Shown here piece by piece: positions 34,955 to 44,929 of a stretch of DNA of 64,000 bases. The DNA comes from Paenibacillus peoriae (GTDB lineage Bacteria > Bacillota > Bacilli > Paenibacillales > Paenibacillaceae): the NCBI RefSeq assembly GCF_022531965.1, contig NZ_CP092831.1, positions 4,844,501 through 4,908,500 on the forward strand, written 5' to 3'. The notes below the pieces were generated by a model. That model was not told where the DNA came from. It ran no database searches and saw only the letters and a program-made list of their open reading frames with translations. The position numbers were made by a program, and so were the translations under genes. Within the stretch, counting starts at the first letter, position 1; the number at the start of each line of letters is the position of its first letter.

Positions 34955-36763
34955 TCACAGGCTCGGATGATCCAGCTCATACAGATTACGGTAACGAGAC
35001 TGCTCCTGCCACAGCTGCTCATGACTGCCGCGCATGGAAATGGTGCCCTGTTCCATAAAGATCACCTCGTCCATATGCTCCATCCCCGTCAGATGATGCG
35101 TGATCCAGATCAATGTTTTGCCCTTCAGCACACGAAACATCGTCTGCATGAGCTCATGCTCTGTCAGCGGGTCAAGCCCCACTGTCGGCTCATCCAGCAA
35201 AACAATCGGGTGATTTTGCAGCAATATCCGCGCCAGTGCAATTCGCTGTTTTTCTCCACCGGAAAAACGAAGGCCCGTCTCCTGCATTCGGGTATCGTAG
35301 CCCTCCGGCAAAGAATCAATTAGAGTTCCAAGCCCTACCTGCTCCGTCACTGCACGCACCTCATCCAGCGTAGCATCGGGTCGTCCCAGCCGAATATTGT
35401 TCGCTACCGTTGTATCGAATAAATATGGCTGCTGGTTTAGCACCGCAAATAAACTGGAGTATGCTCCACCTGTATATACGGGAATCCCTGCGACAGTGAC
35501 GCTACCTTCATCAGGCTGCAATGCTCCCTGAATCAGGTTCAGTAGCGTGGACTTGCCCGCACCACTGCGGCCAAGCAATGCAACCTTGCCCCCCTGCGGT
35601 ACGTGCAAGGAGATATCACGCACGCTCCATTCCTGCGTTGCCGCATAGCGGTAGCTTACGTTGTTCAGCAGCAGGTCTCCTCCGTTGCCCAATCCCAGAG
35701 CGGTAGACTGCTCATCTATAGTGTCAGCTGTGCGGCCTGCTGCTGGGTGTCCTGCATCCCCAGTAACCGGAAGCGATGATGACACAGGTGTATGTGTATC
35801 TTTCTCCGAATCCTTCAACCGTCGAAGGGAATCCTGATACTCCGGCGCATGCACCACTGCTTCTCCAGCGCGAACGAAGGCATCCAGCAATGGAAAAGCC
35901 ACAAGGGCAAAGGATGCCAACCATGTGGCTTCTATTCGATTCTGTGCTACTAGGCCTCCGGCCCACACAGTCATAATCACAATCCCGCCGCCTACAACGC
36001 ATTGTGCTATCCAATGAGAACGCCACTCGCTCCGGCGAAGTGAATTTTCCATCACGGCAGCCCTATTGTGCCGTTGTGTAAAGGTACTCAGGAAATGCCC
36101 AGTCCGTCCGCTCAGCACCAGATCACTCATGCCGAACAGAGCATCCGTCAGGTCCTGATAGGCTTTACTCCGTTCCTGCTTGAACATTCGCCGTTTGGCG
36201 AGTGAGGTCCATAGTGAGATAGCTGGGGCAATAAAAAGCAAAAATCCTCCATATAGCGCCATAAGCAAGGCAAAGGTTCCGTCCATCCGTCCGAGCGCCG
36301 AGATGCCTGCTGCATAAATCAGCAAAGCCGATAACGCAGGCAGAACTAGCTTCAAATAGATGTTTTGAAGCTGCTCAATATCCTCTGCCAGCAAACCCAA
36401 GAGGTCCCCCGTACGGAATTTGCTGCGAATCATCAGCGCCTGCGGTTCCACTGCCCGATATAAGCGTACTCGCATACGGGACACAAGGCGCAATGCTGCA
36501 TCATGTCCTACCAAGCGTTCCAGGTACTGAATAACCGCTTTACTAAAGCCAAACGTCCGCACAAGTACAATGGGCACGTACACCATTAATATATTTTCCG
36601 GTTTTAAGGCCGAACGGGTAATCAGATGACCGGACGTAAAAAGCAACGCGCCCGCACATCCAATGGCCAGCGCGCCCAAAAGAGCAGCTAGCAGAAAGGC
36701 CCAAAAATATTGTCTCAGATACGTCACAAACCAGCCTTGTCTGCTATTATCCGTTACTCTCAT
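34955..36763 (-). CDS. cydC: Thiol-reductant ABC exporter subunit CydC
   Basis: This 602-residue half-transporter has an N-terminal six-helix domain and a C-terminal ATPase with GRSGAGKST, LRFSGGEKQRIALARIL and VLLDEPT. With CydD it exports glutathione, cysteine or heme-related thiols needed for cytochrome bd assembly. The LITRSAL and YLERLVGHDAALRL segments mark the CydC type. It overlaps the end of cydD by 17 bases. A Pro/Ser/Thr-rich insert (about residues 340-370) sits between the two domains. Bacillus naming swaps cydC and cydD in some genomes. Confidence 0.92.
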   Translation of the reverse strand: MRVTDNSRQGWFVTYLRQYFWAFLLAALLGALAIGCAGALLFTSGHLITRSALKPENILMVYVPIVLVRTFGFSKAVIQYLERLVGHDAALRLVSRMRVRLYRAVEPQALMIRSKFRTGDLLGLLAEDIEQLQNIYLKLVLPALSALLIYAAGISALGRMDGTFALLMALYGGFLLFIAPAISLWTSLAKRRMFKQERSKAYQDLTDALFGMSDLVLSGRTGHFLSTFTQRHNRAAVMENSLRRSEWRSHWIAQCVVGGGIVIMTVWAGGLVAQNRIEATWLASFALVAFPLLDAFVRAGEAVVHAPEYQDSLRRLKDSEKDTHTPVSSSLPVTGDAGHPAAGRTADTIDEQSTALGLGNGGDLLLNNVSYRYAATQEWSVRDISLHVPQGGKVALLGRSGAGKSTLLNLIQGALQPDEGSVTVAGIPVYTGGAYSSLFAVLNQQPYLFDTTVANNIRLGRPDATLDEVRAVTEQVGLGTLIDSLPEGYDTRMQETGLRFSGGEKQRIALARILLQNHPIVLLDEPTVGLDPLTEHELMQTMFRVLKGKTLIWITHHLTGMEHMDEVIFMEQGTISMRGSHEQLWQEQSRYRNLYELDHPSL

Positions 36764-38504
36764 ATCGTCCGTTCCCTCCTTCCGACATCCCCGTCAGCAA
36801 TCGGTAATATGCCCCCTTACGGGCAATCAATTGTTGATGGGAACCTACTTCTTCCAGACGACCTTGATTCATCATCCAGACACAGTCCATATCTGGCATC
36901 CAATGTAGCCGGTGGGTGGCAAGAAACACTCTTTTGTGTTTCAAAACCGATAAAATCGTCTGTTTTAGCTCCCACTCTGTCTCAATATCCAGATGCGCCG
37001 TAGGCTCATCCAATAAAATGACCGGACGGTTACTGAGCAACGCCCGCGCCAATGCAATCCGCTGCGCCTGTCCTCCGCTCAACGTCCTACCCGCTTCACC
37101 AATGGGCTCATTCATTCCACCCGGAAGACCGTCTACCAGTTCACGCAGTCCAACCGCGTCAACCGCCCACTCCACCTGCTGGTTGGATGCCTCCGGTTCA
37201 TAAAAACGAATATTATCTGCCAGAGAAGTGCTAAACAGGTATGGATGCTGTGGAATATACGCAATATGCCGTTGCCATTCAGCTTTTGCATCCCCAGCCA
37301 ATCTGCATCCATTCAGGAGCAGTTCGCCCGAAGTGGGATCAGCAAAGCCGCCAAGCAGACTAAGCAGCGTCGTTTTACCTGCACCACTAGCTCCAACGAT
37401 GCCGATCATGTTCATGTGCGGTTCAACATTGGCAGACACATGTTCAAGCCGAGCCGAACCGTCTTCATTAAGGAGGCACACATCGGACAGCTCGAGAATG
37501 TCCTGTCCCGTGATGTCCAATCCTTTATCGTTAACTGCCTGTTTATTCGGCTCGGTCGCATCATCTTCTTTACTGAGAATGGAGCGGATTGCTCCCCAAG
37601 CCTCCTTCCCATCCAGTGAAGCATGATAGTCTGATCCCAACTGGCGTATGGGCATAAAATATTCTGGGGCCAGAATAAGCACCGCAAGCGCTGCCTCCAA
37701 ACCCACCGAGCCACTAATCAGGCGCAAACCCAAGCCTACCGCGACAAATGCGACCGATAGCATACTAAAAAAATCAAGGGCAAATGAGGAAAGAAACGCT
37801 ACCCGCAGCGTGCGCATCGTTGCCGTGCGGTATTGGTCGCTGACCTTCCCAACCGTTTCCCCATGCTCTTGGCTACGACCCAAAAACCTTAGTGTCTGAA
37901 GTCCGCGCAGCGAATCCGTGAAATGATGAGATAACAGACGATAGGAACGCCACTGCTTGTCTGCCTGCTTCCGCGCCGCCAAGCCGAGCAAAATAAAAAA
38001 GCCTACCAGGATTGGCATCGTAGTCGTCAAAATCACACCTGAAATGACATCCAATGTGAAAACATACACAAGTACAAGTATAGTGACAGCCATCATGTCA
38101 ATCATACGAGGAATGGACAGTTCCAAATACGTGCGAAAACGATCCATGCCGTCCAGCGCCAGCGTCACCAACTTGCCGCTACCTTCCTGCGCTGCAAAGC
38201 CCGGCCCCCGTTCGAACAAACGTGCAAGCAGACGCTCCCGTAAGGAAGCGCCTGAAGCTTCAGCAAAACGGCCTGCTGTCCGGCGTTGCAGCCAGATCGC
38301 CGTATGCCTCGTTGCAAAAGCAGCGAAAAACAACGCCAGCGACGGCCAAGCCATCACCAGCGGATTTTGTTCAAACAAAATCGTAACAGCCTTTGCCAAG
38401 AAGACTGCTTGTGCAATCACTGCGGCCCCCTGGAGCAGGGAAAGGGCAGCCAGTAGCAGCATCACTGGCCGAATGCCCTTTAATTCAAACCATGCCTTAT
38501 CCAT
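36747..38504 (-). CDS. cydD: Thiol-reductant ABC exporter subunit CydD
   Basis: This 585-residue partner of CydC has six membrane helices, then an ATPase with GASGAGKTT, LSGGQAQRIALARAL and ILLDEPTAHLD. The N-terminal IAQAVFLAKAV and LRERLLARLFERGP segments are typical of CydD. Its ATG overlaps the cydB stop (TAATG), indicating coupled translation within cydA-cydB-cydD-cydC. Confidence 0.93.
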   Translation of the reverse strand: MDKAWFELKGIRPVMLLLAALSLLQGAAVIAQAVFLAKAVTILFEQNPLVMAWPSLALFFAAFATRHTAIWLQRRTAGRFAEASGASLRERLLARLFERGPGFAAQEGSGKLVTLALDGMDRFRTYLELSIPRMIDMMAVTILVLVYVFTLDVISGVILTTTMPILVGFFILLGLAARKQADKQWRSYRLLSHHFTDSLRGLQTLRFLGRSQEHGETVGKVSDQYRTATMRTLRVAFLSSFALDFFSMLSVAFVAVGLGLRLISGSVGLEAALAVLILAPEYFMPIRQLGSDYHASLDGKEAWGAIRSILSKEDDATEPNKQAVNDKGLDITGQDILELSDVCLLNEDGSARLEHVSANVEPHMNMIGIVGASGAGKTTLLSLLGGFADPTSGELLLNGCRLAGDAKAEWQRHIAYIPQHPYLFSTSLADNIRFYEPEASNQQVEWAVDAVGLRELVDGLPGGMNEPIGEAGRTLSGGQAQRIALARALLSNRPVILLDEPTAHLDIETEWELKQTILSVLKHKRVFLATHRLHWMPDMDCVWMMNQGRLEEVGSHQQLIARKGAYYRLLTGMSEGGNGRYESNG

Positions 38505-39517
38505 TAGTATTCCAAATGATCCTTCTCACTGAGACGCTTATGGAAAACAAAATAGCTCCACGCCTGATAAGCCAGCACAAAGGGTAAAAGCGTTGCTGCA
38601 ACAATCGTCATGGCTTTCAGGGTGTAATGACTGGAGCTTGCATTATAAATCGTCAAATCAAAAGCACTGTTAATCGAGCTCACCATAAATCTTGGGAACA
38701 AACCGACGAATAACGAAACGAAGGTCAGCAAAATCACTGCACCTGTCATCCCGAAGGCCCATCCTTCGCGGCACTGCTTCAGGAAGTACCACGTCAGCAC
38801 ATAGGCGACAATTCCGACTGCTACCGCAGCATACATAAAGGGACCGCGACGCGCAAATAAATCCGTTGCAAAATAAGTCCATACCACCATGCCCGCAAGT
38901 AAAATGCCCAATACCGGAAGAAATTTGGATGCCATCACGCGAGCACGATCCCGTACTTCTCCAATCGTCCGCAGGGAAATAAACGTCAGTCCGTGCATTA
39001 GGCACATTCCGACCACTGTCAGTCCAATCCATACGGTATATCCATTGAATACATCGGAAAATCCAGCTTTCAAATCCATGTTTTGCTGAATAGGTACACC
39101 TTTCACCAAAGCCGCAAAAGCCATACCGAACAGCATCGGCGGTAGAAAGCTGCCAATCAGAATGCAGGCATCCCACGTTCCTGTCCACCATTTTCCTTCA
39201 GCCTTGCCGCGGAACTCAAAAGAAACTCCACGCAAGATCAAACCTAGCAAAATAAACACAAATACGAGATAATATCCGCTGAACATAGTCGCATAAAAAT
39301 GTGGAAAAGCGGCAAACATTGCACCTGCTGCTGTAATCAGCCACACTTCGTTGGCATCCCAGAATGGACCAATCGTATTGATCATCAAACGTTTTTGTTG
39401 GTCATTACGCGGCACCAATCCTGTGGCCATTCCTACGCCAAAATCAAAGCCCTCCAGAAAAAAGAAGCCCGTAAACAGCACAGCGATCAATAAGAACCAT
39501 AAATCATTTAGCGACAA
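38504..39517 (-). CDS. cydB: Cytochrome bd ubiquinol oxidase subunit II
   Basis: This 337-residue subunit stabilises the heme b/d centre with CydA. It has about nine helices and the family start SLNDLWFLLIAVLFTGFFFLEGFDFGVG. I place the start at a TTG (39517), just after GGGGGTG, because it reproduces the usual CydB N terminus; a longer frame from ATG 39547 adds ten residues that overlap cydA and lack a ribosome site. It overlaps the cydA stop by 14 bases. Confidence 0.9.
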   Translation of the reverse strand: MSLNDLWFLLIAVLFTGFFFLEGFDFGVGMATGLVPRNDQQKRLMINTIGPFWDANEVWLITAAGAMFAAFPHFYATMFSGYYLVFVFILLGLILRGVSFEFRGKAEGKWWTGTWDACILIGSFLPPMLFGMAFAALVKGVPIQQNMDLKAGFSDVFNGYTVWIGLTVVGMCLMHGLTFISLRTIGEVRDRARVMASKFLPVLGILLAGMVVWTYFATDLFARRGPFMYAAVAVGIVAYVLTWYFLKQCREGWAFGMTGAVILLTFVSLFVGLFPRFMVSSINSAFDLTIYNASSSHYTLKAMTIVAATLLPFVLAYQAWSYFVFHKRLSEKDHLEY

Positions 39518-40910
39518 TGGTGTCACCCCCTTGAGCAAAAGGATCATGAATTACCGTTTGCTGATGTGGCTCAATATCTGGACCTTTGCGAGCCGTACGG
39601 TAAAACAGAAACGCCAGCACACCTGTTAAAATTAAATACAATGTGGTAAATGAGATGAACGAGAATAGCACTTCTCCTGCCACAACTGTAGGCGAAACAG
39701 AATCTTTCGTTTGAAGCAAACCAAATACCGTCCACGGTTGGCGACCTATTTCAGTCATGATCCAACCTGAAGTATTCCCAATGAATGGAAGGGATATCCC
39801 CCATATCATAAGACGGAAGAACCAGCGATGTGAACCTTCCAGCTTTTTACGGAACGTCAGGTAAGCCCCGTATAAGGCGAGTGCAATCATGCCACATCCC
39901 GCCGCAATCATAATGCGGAAGCTCCAAAACGTGGTACGTACTGGCGGGATATAATCGCCCGGACCATACGTTTTTTCATATTGGGCTTGCAGCTCATTCA
40001 TACCAGGCACAGAGCCGGTAAATTTACTATAGGATAGAAAACTCAAAGCAAAAGGAACTTTAATCTCAAAGGTATTTCCCTTGTTTCCAGGATCAATCCA
40101 TGCGATTACGGTCCAAGGAGCGGGGTCACCACTGTTCTCCCATAATCCCTCACTGGCAGCCATCTTCATCGGTTGTGTTTTCACCAAATATTGAGCCTGT
40201 CCATGACCAAACAAAGGAATAGCAATGGCACTGATTAAGGCAACAATAATACTCAATTTAAAAGAAGGTTTAAAAAAGTCCATATTCTTTTTGTGCATCA
40301 GCTTCCATGCACTGATACCCGCGATCAGAAATGCCCCCGTTGCAAAAGCAGCAAACAATGTATGTGGAAATTCCCATAACAGTTGTTCGTTCGTTAACAA
40401 AGCGGCAAAATCTTTCATTGCTGCACGTCCATTTTGAATCTCATATCCTACTGGACGTTGCATGAATGAATTAGCAGCTAGAATCCACAATGCCGATAAC
40501 ATCGTACCGATCGATACCAACCACATACAAATTAAATGAACCGTTTTGGACAATCTTTCCCAACCGAACACCCATAATCCGATAAAGGTCGATTCCAGGA
40601 AAAATGCAAGCAGCGCTTCAATTGCCAGCGGCGTACCGAATACATCACCCACAAAACGGGAAAAGTCCGACCAGTTCATCCCGAACTGGAATTCTTGCAA
40701 AATCCCGGTGACTACGCCCAGTGCAAAGTTAATCAGCAGAAACGTTCCCCAGAATTGAGCCATTTTTTTGTACAAGTCATTTTTCTTGATAACATACATA
40801 GTCTCCATAATTGCCACCAATAACGACAATCCAATGGAGATCGGCACATAAACAAAGTGAAGAATCGTTGTGGTTGCAAACTGCAACCGTGCCAAATCCA
40901 ATACGTCCAT
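39504..40910 (-). CDS. cydA: Cytochrome bd ubiquinol oxidase subunit I
   Basis: This 468-residue catalytic subunit oxidises quinol and reduces oxygen at low oxygen tension. His18 in the first helix is an expected heme ligand, and the conserved GTPLAIEALLAFFLESTFIGLW segment is present. The protein is shorter than the E. coli form, consistent with the short Q-loop class typical of Firmicutes. The start at 40910 follows GGGGGAGGAG. It is the first gene of cydABDC, controlled by the palindrome at 40981-40998. Confidence 0.95.
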   Translation of the reverse strand: MDVLDLARLQFATTTILHFVYVPISIGLSLLVAIMETMYVIKKNDLYKKMAQFWGTFLLINFALGVVTGILQEFQFGMNWSDFSRFVGDVFGTPLAIEALLAFFLESTFIGLWVFGWERLSKTVHLICMWLVSIGTMLSALWILAANSFMQRPVGYEIQNGRAAMKDFAALLTNEQLLWEFPHTLFAAFATGAFLIAGISAWKLMHKKNMDFFKPSFKLSIIVALISAIAIPLFGHGQAQYLVKTQPMKMAASEGLWENSGDPAPWTVIAWIDPGNKGNTFEIKVPFALSFLSYSKFTGSVPGMNELQAQYEKTYGPGDYIPPVRTTFWSFRIMIAAGCGMIALALYGAYLTFRKKLEGSHRWFFRLMIWGISLPFIGNTSGWIMTEIGRQPWTVFGLLQTKDSVSPTVVAGEVLFSFISFTTLYLILTGVLAFLFYRTARKGPDIEPHQQTVIHDPFAQGGDTIVAK

Positions 40911-40980
40911 GATGTTGCTCCTCCCCCTACACTTCTCTTAACATTGATTTATAGTGTCTGTAATCTGAAGCCTTCTACAT

Positions 40981-40998
40981 TTGTGATAGTATTCACAT
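40981..40998. promoter_or_regulatory. Rex/Fnr-type palindrome upstream of cydA
   Basis: TTGTGATAGTATTCACAT fits the Rex pattern TTGTGA-N6-TCACAA at 11 of 12 arm positions. Its core TGTGA-N6-TCACA is also an exact Fnr/CRP-type site. Both regulators are known to control cyd or anaerobic genes in Firmicutes; sequence alone does not decide between them. Confidence 0.75.
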
Positions 40999-41234
40999 TC
41001 TTACATATGCAGCGGTCACTTTTTAGAAAAATGACTCACCCAACTACCTTCACTATGGTTATCATGATCCGGCTTCAGATTATCCCCATTATATAGAATA
41101 AATTTAAATGAAATAGAATCGAAAATGTGAACATCGTGTCAAAGTTGTGTCATAATGATGTCGATTTGATGAAAACGCCCTAAACTCCATAATAAATGTG
41201 ACATTTTCGATTGATCTATCTGTTTTTTCACCAT

Positions 41235-41291
41235 AAAAAAAGAGTCTCTCTTCGTTCGGAGATCGTACCTCCGACATCTGCAAGAGAGACT
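41235..41291 (-). terminator. Terminator of the yesMN-type operon
   Basis: On the minus strand AAGTCTCTCTT-type arms with an inner TCGGAG/CTCCGA stem are followed by seven T. It lies 27 bases past the regulator stop. Confidence 0.85.
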
Positions 41292-41317
41292 TCATGGCGT
41301 TATACCTAGGGATTCTA

Positions 41318-42976
41318 TCAACAGCCCTCTGTTCCTCCGTCCTTTTGAACCCGATTACGATAGGAGGAAGGTGACATTCCAGCATACTTTTTAAATTTAC
41401 TATGAAAATAATCTGCATTCGCATACCCTACGCGTTCCGCCACCTGGTGCACCTTAATTCCTTGTGCAAGCAACTCCCTTGCCCGCTCAATCCTTACTTT
41501 ATCCAAGTAGGCATTAAAGCCCTCGCCAGTATGACTTTTGAACAGTTTGCCCAAATAGCCACTATTGTAATTGAACATATCTGCTAGTAACTCCAGCCGC
41601 AAATTTTCATCATAATGACTATGTATAAAGTCAATCATTTGTTTCATGATGATGTCCTTGCCACCGGGATCAGTCTGTCCAATCCATTGCAACACATGCT
41701 CCAGCGAGTGATCCACCAGCTCGCCCAATGTGGAATAAGCATATACATCGGTTATAAAGCTGGAGTGCTCCTCCAGCACGGTTCGGCTGTGATCCTGTCC
41801 GGCTGCATACTTGTTCAACGCCAGTGTGAATGTTTGGGCGAACGCAGCCTTGATTGCGGATTCTGTGCGATAAATCCGTGGAAATTGGACTTCCATTTCC
41901 TTAATGACACGGGTTGCAGCTTCACTATTAGCCATATCTAGCGCATAGTACAGCTTTTCTGCATAACGTATGGGATCATCTGTGGTACTATCAGACGCTC
42001 CACTCATTTCAGTCTCGACTGTCTCCAGTTCGTGTAGGTCTCCAGGAAGCATGACTCTTTCTGCCCGGAACAAAAACGTACGCTCCAATAATCGCAGTGC
42101 CTGCTCAAAAGATCTGGGAATGTCGTTAAGAATGGCTACAGGATCACCGGCAGCCGCATAAATTTCCGTAGCCCACGCCTTTAGCTCCTGTCGCCAAGCA
42201 GCCAGTAACTGAACAGCATCTTTCTCCGTTTTTAACGTGGCGGGAAGCAAAAGACCCATATATATTCCAGCCTCAAACACGATACCTCTGCCTTGCTCAT
42301 GGCACATTTCTGTTAGCCGCTGCTTTGCTGCCGACTGCCGGACTTGCCGATCCCAGTCAGGTATACGCAAATCCAGCAGAATAATCTGATAGCTACTCCA
42401 GTCCAACGCTGGTAACGCGGGCTGTTGCCCAAGTTTTTCGTTACCTCTTTGATGTTCAGCTTGCTTGGATGCTTTGTGCAGAGAATCGTTGCTTTCCACA
42501 GCATTGCGAGCATGCTCACGATGAACCGGAAACAATAGCGCTTCGATCCAATTACGCTCATGGGAAGGTGGACTTCCCCATTTGCCGTCTTCTTTCTCGT
42601 CCTCAATGTTTTGCCGTACCCGTTTCAACTCTGACGTCATTTCTTCCTCATCAACTGGCTTCAGTAGATAGCCATCTACTCCGAAGCCCATGGCTTGCCG
42701 TGCATAATCAAAGTCTGCATATCCGCTTAATATGAGAAAATGATACGGCTCCCCGTTCTTTTCACGTATACTACGTATAACCTCCAGTCCACTCATCCCG
42801 GGCATACGAATATCTACAATGACCAGCTCCGGTCGATGCTCTCCGAACTTATCCAGAGCCTCACGTCCATTCCCTGCCGTATCGACAATACGGAAGCCAC
42901 AATCCCCCCAGTCAATAATGGAGGACAATCCTTCACGAATCGCAGGCTCATCATCTACAATCATCGCTTTATACAT
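41318..42976 (-). CDS. YesN-type response regulator (REC plus AraC HTH)
   Basis: This 552-residue regulator has an N-terminal receiver domain with phospho-acceptor Asp55 (VIVDIRMPGMSG), a long variable middle part and a C-terminal AraC-type double helix-turn-helix (NSGYLGKLFKSHTGEGFNAYL and ERVGYANADYFHSKFKKYAG). YesN-type regulators activate sugar uptake operons in Paenibacillus. The target may be the LplBC-type operon at 30-34 kb, but cyd genes separate them. It overlaps the kinase gene by 8 bases. Confidence 0.92.
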   Translation of the reverse strand: MYKAMIVDDEPAIREGLSSIIDWGDCGFRIVDTAGNGREALDKFGEHRPELVIVDIRMPGMSGLEVIRSIREKNGEPYHFLILSGYADFDYARQAMGFGVDGYLLKPVDEEEMTSELKRVRQNIEDEKEDGKWGSPPSHERNWIEALLFPVHREHARNAVESNDSLHKASKQAEHQRGNEKLGQQPALPALDWSSYQIILLDLRIPDWDRQVRQSAAKQRLTEMCHEQGRGIVFEAGIYMGLLLPATLKTEKDAVQLLAAWRQELKAWATEIYAAAGDPVAILNDIPRSFEQALRLLERTFLFRAERVMLPGDLHELETVETEMSGASDSTTDDPIRYAEKLYYALDMANSEAATRVIKEMEVQFPRIYRTESAIKAAFAQTFTLALNKYAAGQDHSRTVLEEHSSFITDVYAYSTLGELVDHSLEHVLQWIGQTDPGGKDIIMKQMIDFIHSHYDENLRLELLADMFNYNSGYLGKLFKSHTGEGFNAYLDKVRIERARELLAQGIKVHQVAERVGYANADYFHSKFKKYAGMSPSSYRNRVQKDGGTEGC

Positions 42977-44759
42977 TCGACTCTTCCTCCCTTGGTATGG
43001 AAAAGTATATGGTTGTTCCTACTTGTAATGCGCTTTCAATATGCAATCCATAACGTTCACCATACATCAATGTCAGACGTTGATGTACATTACGCAGGCC
43101 AATACTGCTCCCTTCCGGCTCATCCGTCCCCCTGATCCGAGCTAGCAGACGGGTCAGTTGCCCAGCTTCCATGCCGATCCCGTCATCTTCTACTTTAATT
43201 TTCAACTTTCTTTGTTCTATTGCAATATTTACCTTCACGGTAACCGGCTCTTCCTTATTTTCCAGTCCATGAATGACCGCATTTTCCACCAGCGGTTGTA
43301 TGATTAAGGGAGGAATCGACATGTCCGTCGCATCTTCTTCCAAATTCACTTCATAGATCAAGCGATTTCCAAATCTGAATTGCTGAATTTGCAAATAGGA
43401 TCGCACCATATCCAGCTCCTGTAGTACCGTCGTTTTACCACTGCCAATCTCCAGATTCCGGCGCATCAGCCTGCCAAGCAAACGCACCGTCGTTGCAATT
43501 TCCGCTTCCCCATTCAGATGTGCTTTCATTCGAATAGATTCTAATGCATTAAACAGAAAGTGTGGATTAATTTGGCTGGCCATCATTTTTAACTTGATAT
43601 CCTTTTGTGCCAATTCCAGCCTGTTGTTGTGCTCACTCGTCTCATAGACCTGCGCCATGAGTTGGCGAATACTACTCACCATATAGTTGAAACGGCGGGA
43701 TAAATCCCCGATCTCGTCCCTTCCCTCCACACTCGATACCACATGAAAATCGCCCGCGGCTACCTTACCCAGCTCATAGCTCAACCGCTGTAGGCGTTTG
43801 GTAATCAGCCAGGAAATGATGGTGATCAGAATCAGTGCCATAATCAGCACTGCAAGGACACATAAAGCACCAATCAGACTGATTCGATTGGCTCCCTGTA
43901 CAATATGCTCCGTTGAAAACACTGAAATAATCGTAAATCCGCTCACACTGGAGGCGGGCAGCAGCTCATCCACAATGATGTTGGAGGGTAATCCGTTGAT
44001 TTTCGCTTCATATATCCCCTTACCCGCACGCTGGACATCAAAGCCCAAATGTAAATCGCCCAACGTCTGCCCCACCGACTGCGGGCGAGTAGCTGCGACC
44101 ACAATCCCGTTACGATCCGTAATCAATGTTTCAAAAGGCTCCTTGCTCAGCATATGATTCAACTCGGTCTGACTCAGCGATATCATCAGAATTCCCTTGG
44201 TATTGTATTCAGGAAATGGAATTTGCCGTATCAGGCTCAGGCGATTAACCGGATTATCTTCCTTATCCTGAATGTAAAACCAGTTAATCGCCGTCCCCTT
44301 CAATGCCGTCTGGAACCACTGTTGCCGCTCAATGTTAGAGTCCACTGGAATAAACTCCAGATTATTGACAAGCGTCGGATTGTACGAATAGAACCGAATG
44401 GTAGCAACCTCTCTATATTGCTGAGTGTACTCATTAAAATCCTTGTATTGATGATACGCATTCATCAGCTCTACCATACCCGGATACCGTCGGTTCGCCA
44501 TCTCCCTCAGCCTTTTATCGAACATGAGCCCATTTGAAATATCCGTTGGCACACGCAGTAAATTTGCCGTCTGGCTCTTGATCTTTTCCACATTGTTTAC
44601 CGTCTGGGCAATTGCACTATTCAATGCCTGTTCTCGCAAATAAAAAGTAACGCAGCCGCCAACCACCAGCACCGGAATCATGACAATTAGTACGTAGGAG
44701 AACAGCAGCTTATTCCGCATACGCATATTACTCATCAGAAGCCATACTCCACGATTCAT
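42969..44759 (-). CDS. YesM-type sensor histidine kinase
   Basis: This 596-residue kinase has two membrane helices flanking a large extracellular sensor (about residues 35-295), a HAMP region, the LytS/YesM-type phosphoacceptor motif QINPHFLFNALESI, and a C-terminal ATPase with NAVIHG and GIGLRNV. It senses an extracellular ligand, probably a sugar or a loaded binding protein. The start at 44759 follows GGGAGGG. A cre-like site lies 17 bases upstream. Confidence 0.92.
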   Translation of the reverse strand: MNRGVWLLMSNMRMRNKLLFSYVLIVMIPVLVVGGCVTFYLREQALNSAIAQTVNNVEKIKSQTANLLRVPTDISNGLMFDKRLREMANRRYPGMVELMNAYHQYKDFNEYTQQYREVATIRFYSYNPTLVNNLEFIPVDSNIERQQWFQTALKGTAINWFYIQDKEDNPVNRLSLIRQIPFPEYNTKGILMISLSQTELNHMLSKEPFETLITDRNGIVVAATRPQSVGQTLGDLHLGFDVQRAGKGIYEAKINGLPSNIIVDELLPASSVSGFTIISVFSTEHIVQGANRISLIGALCVLAVLIMALILITIISWLITKRLQRLSYELGKVAAGDFHVVSSVEGRDEIGDLSRRFNYMVSSIRQLMAQVYETSEHNNRLELAQKDIKLKMMASQINPHFLFNALESIRMKAHLNGEAEIATTVRLLGRLMRRNLEIGSGKTTVLQELDMVRSYLQIQQFRFGNRLIYEVNLEEDATDMSIPPLIIQPLVENAVIHGLENKEEPVTVKVNIAIEQRKLKIKVEDDGIGMEAGQLTRLLARIRGTDEPEGSSIGLRNVHQRLTLMYGERYGLHIESALQVGTTIYFSIPREEESNV

Positions 44760-44775
44760 GCCATCCCTCCCACAA

Positions 44776-44789
44776 GATAAGCGCTTACA
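44776..44789 (-). promoter_or_regulatory. cre-like site upstream of yesM-type gene
   Basis: On the minus strand TGTAAGCGCTTATC matches the 14-base cre core except at the last two positions. It lies just before the ribosome site of the kinase gene, suggesting carbon catabolite control of this two-component system. Confidence 0.45.
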
Positions 44790-44882
44790 TTTTTTTGCGT
44801 GTTTTCACATCCTCCATCTCGACCTATATGTATGTATCCAGTTTAATGCTTCGTAACCTCTATATCTATGTTTTTTGCAAAA

Positions 44883-44913
44883 TTTAAAAAATGTGGCGAA
44901 CAGAGTCACCACA
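44883..44913 (-). terminator. Terminator of def
   Basis: On the minus strand TGTGGTG pairs with CGCCACA around an 8-base loop and is followed by six T. It lies about 17 bases past the deformylase stop. Confidence 0.65.
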
Positions 44914-44929
44914 CTTTACGATTCCTAAA

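Larger units (their letters stand above)
40911..41317. other. cyd regulatory region and yesN terminator
   Basis: This 407-base gap holds the Rex/Fnr-type palindrome (40981-40998), the cydA promoter region (a TATAAA lies near 40950 on the minus strand with a poor -35), and the terminator of the two-component operon (41235-41291). Nothing else was recognised. Confidence 0.55.
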
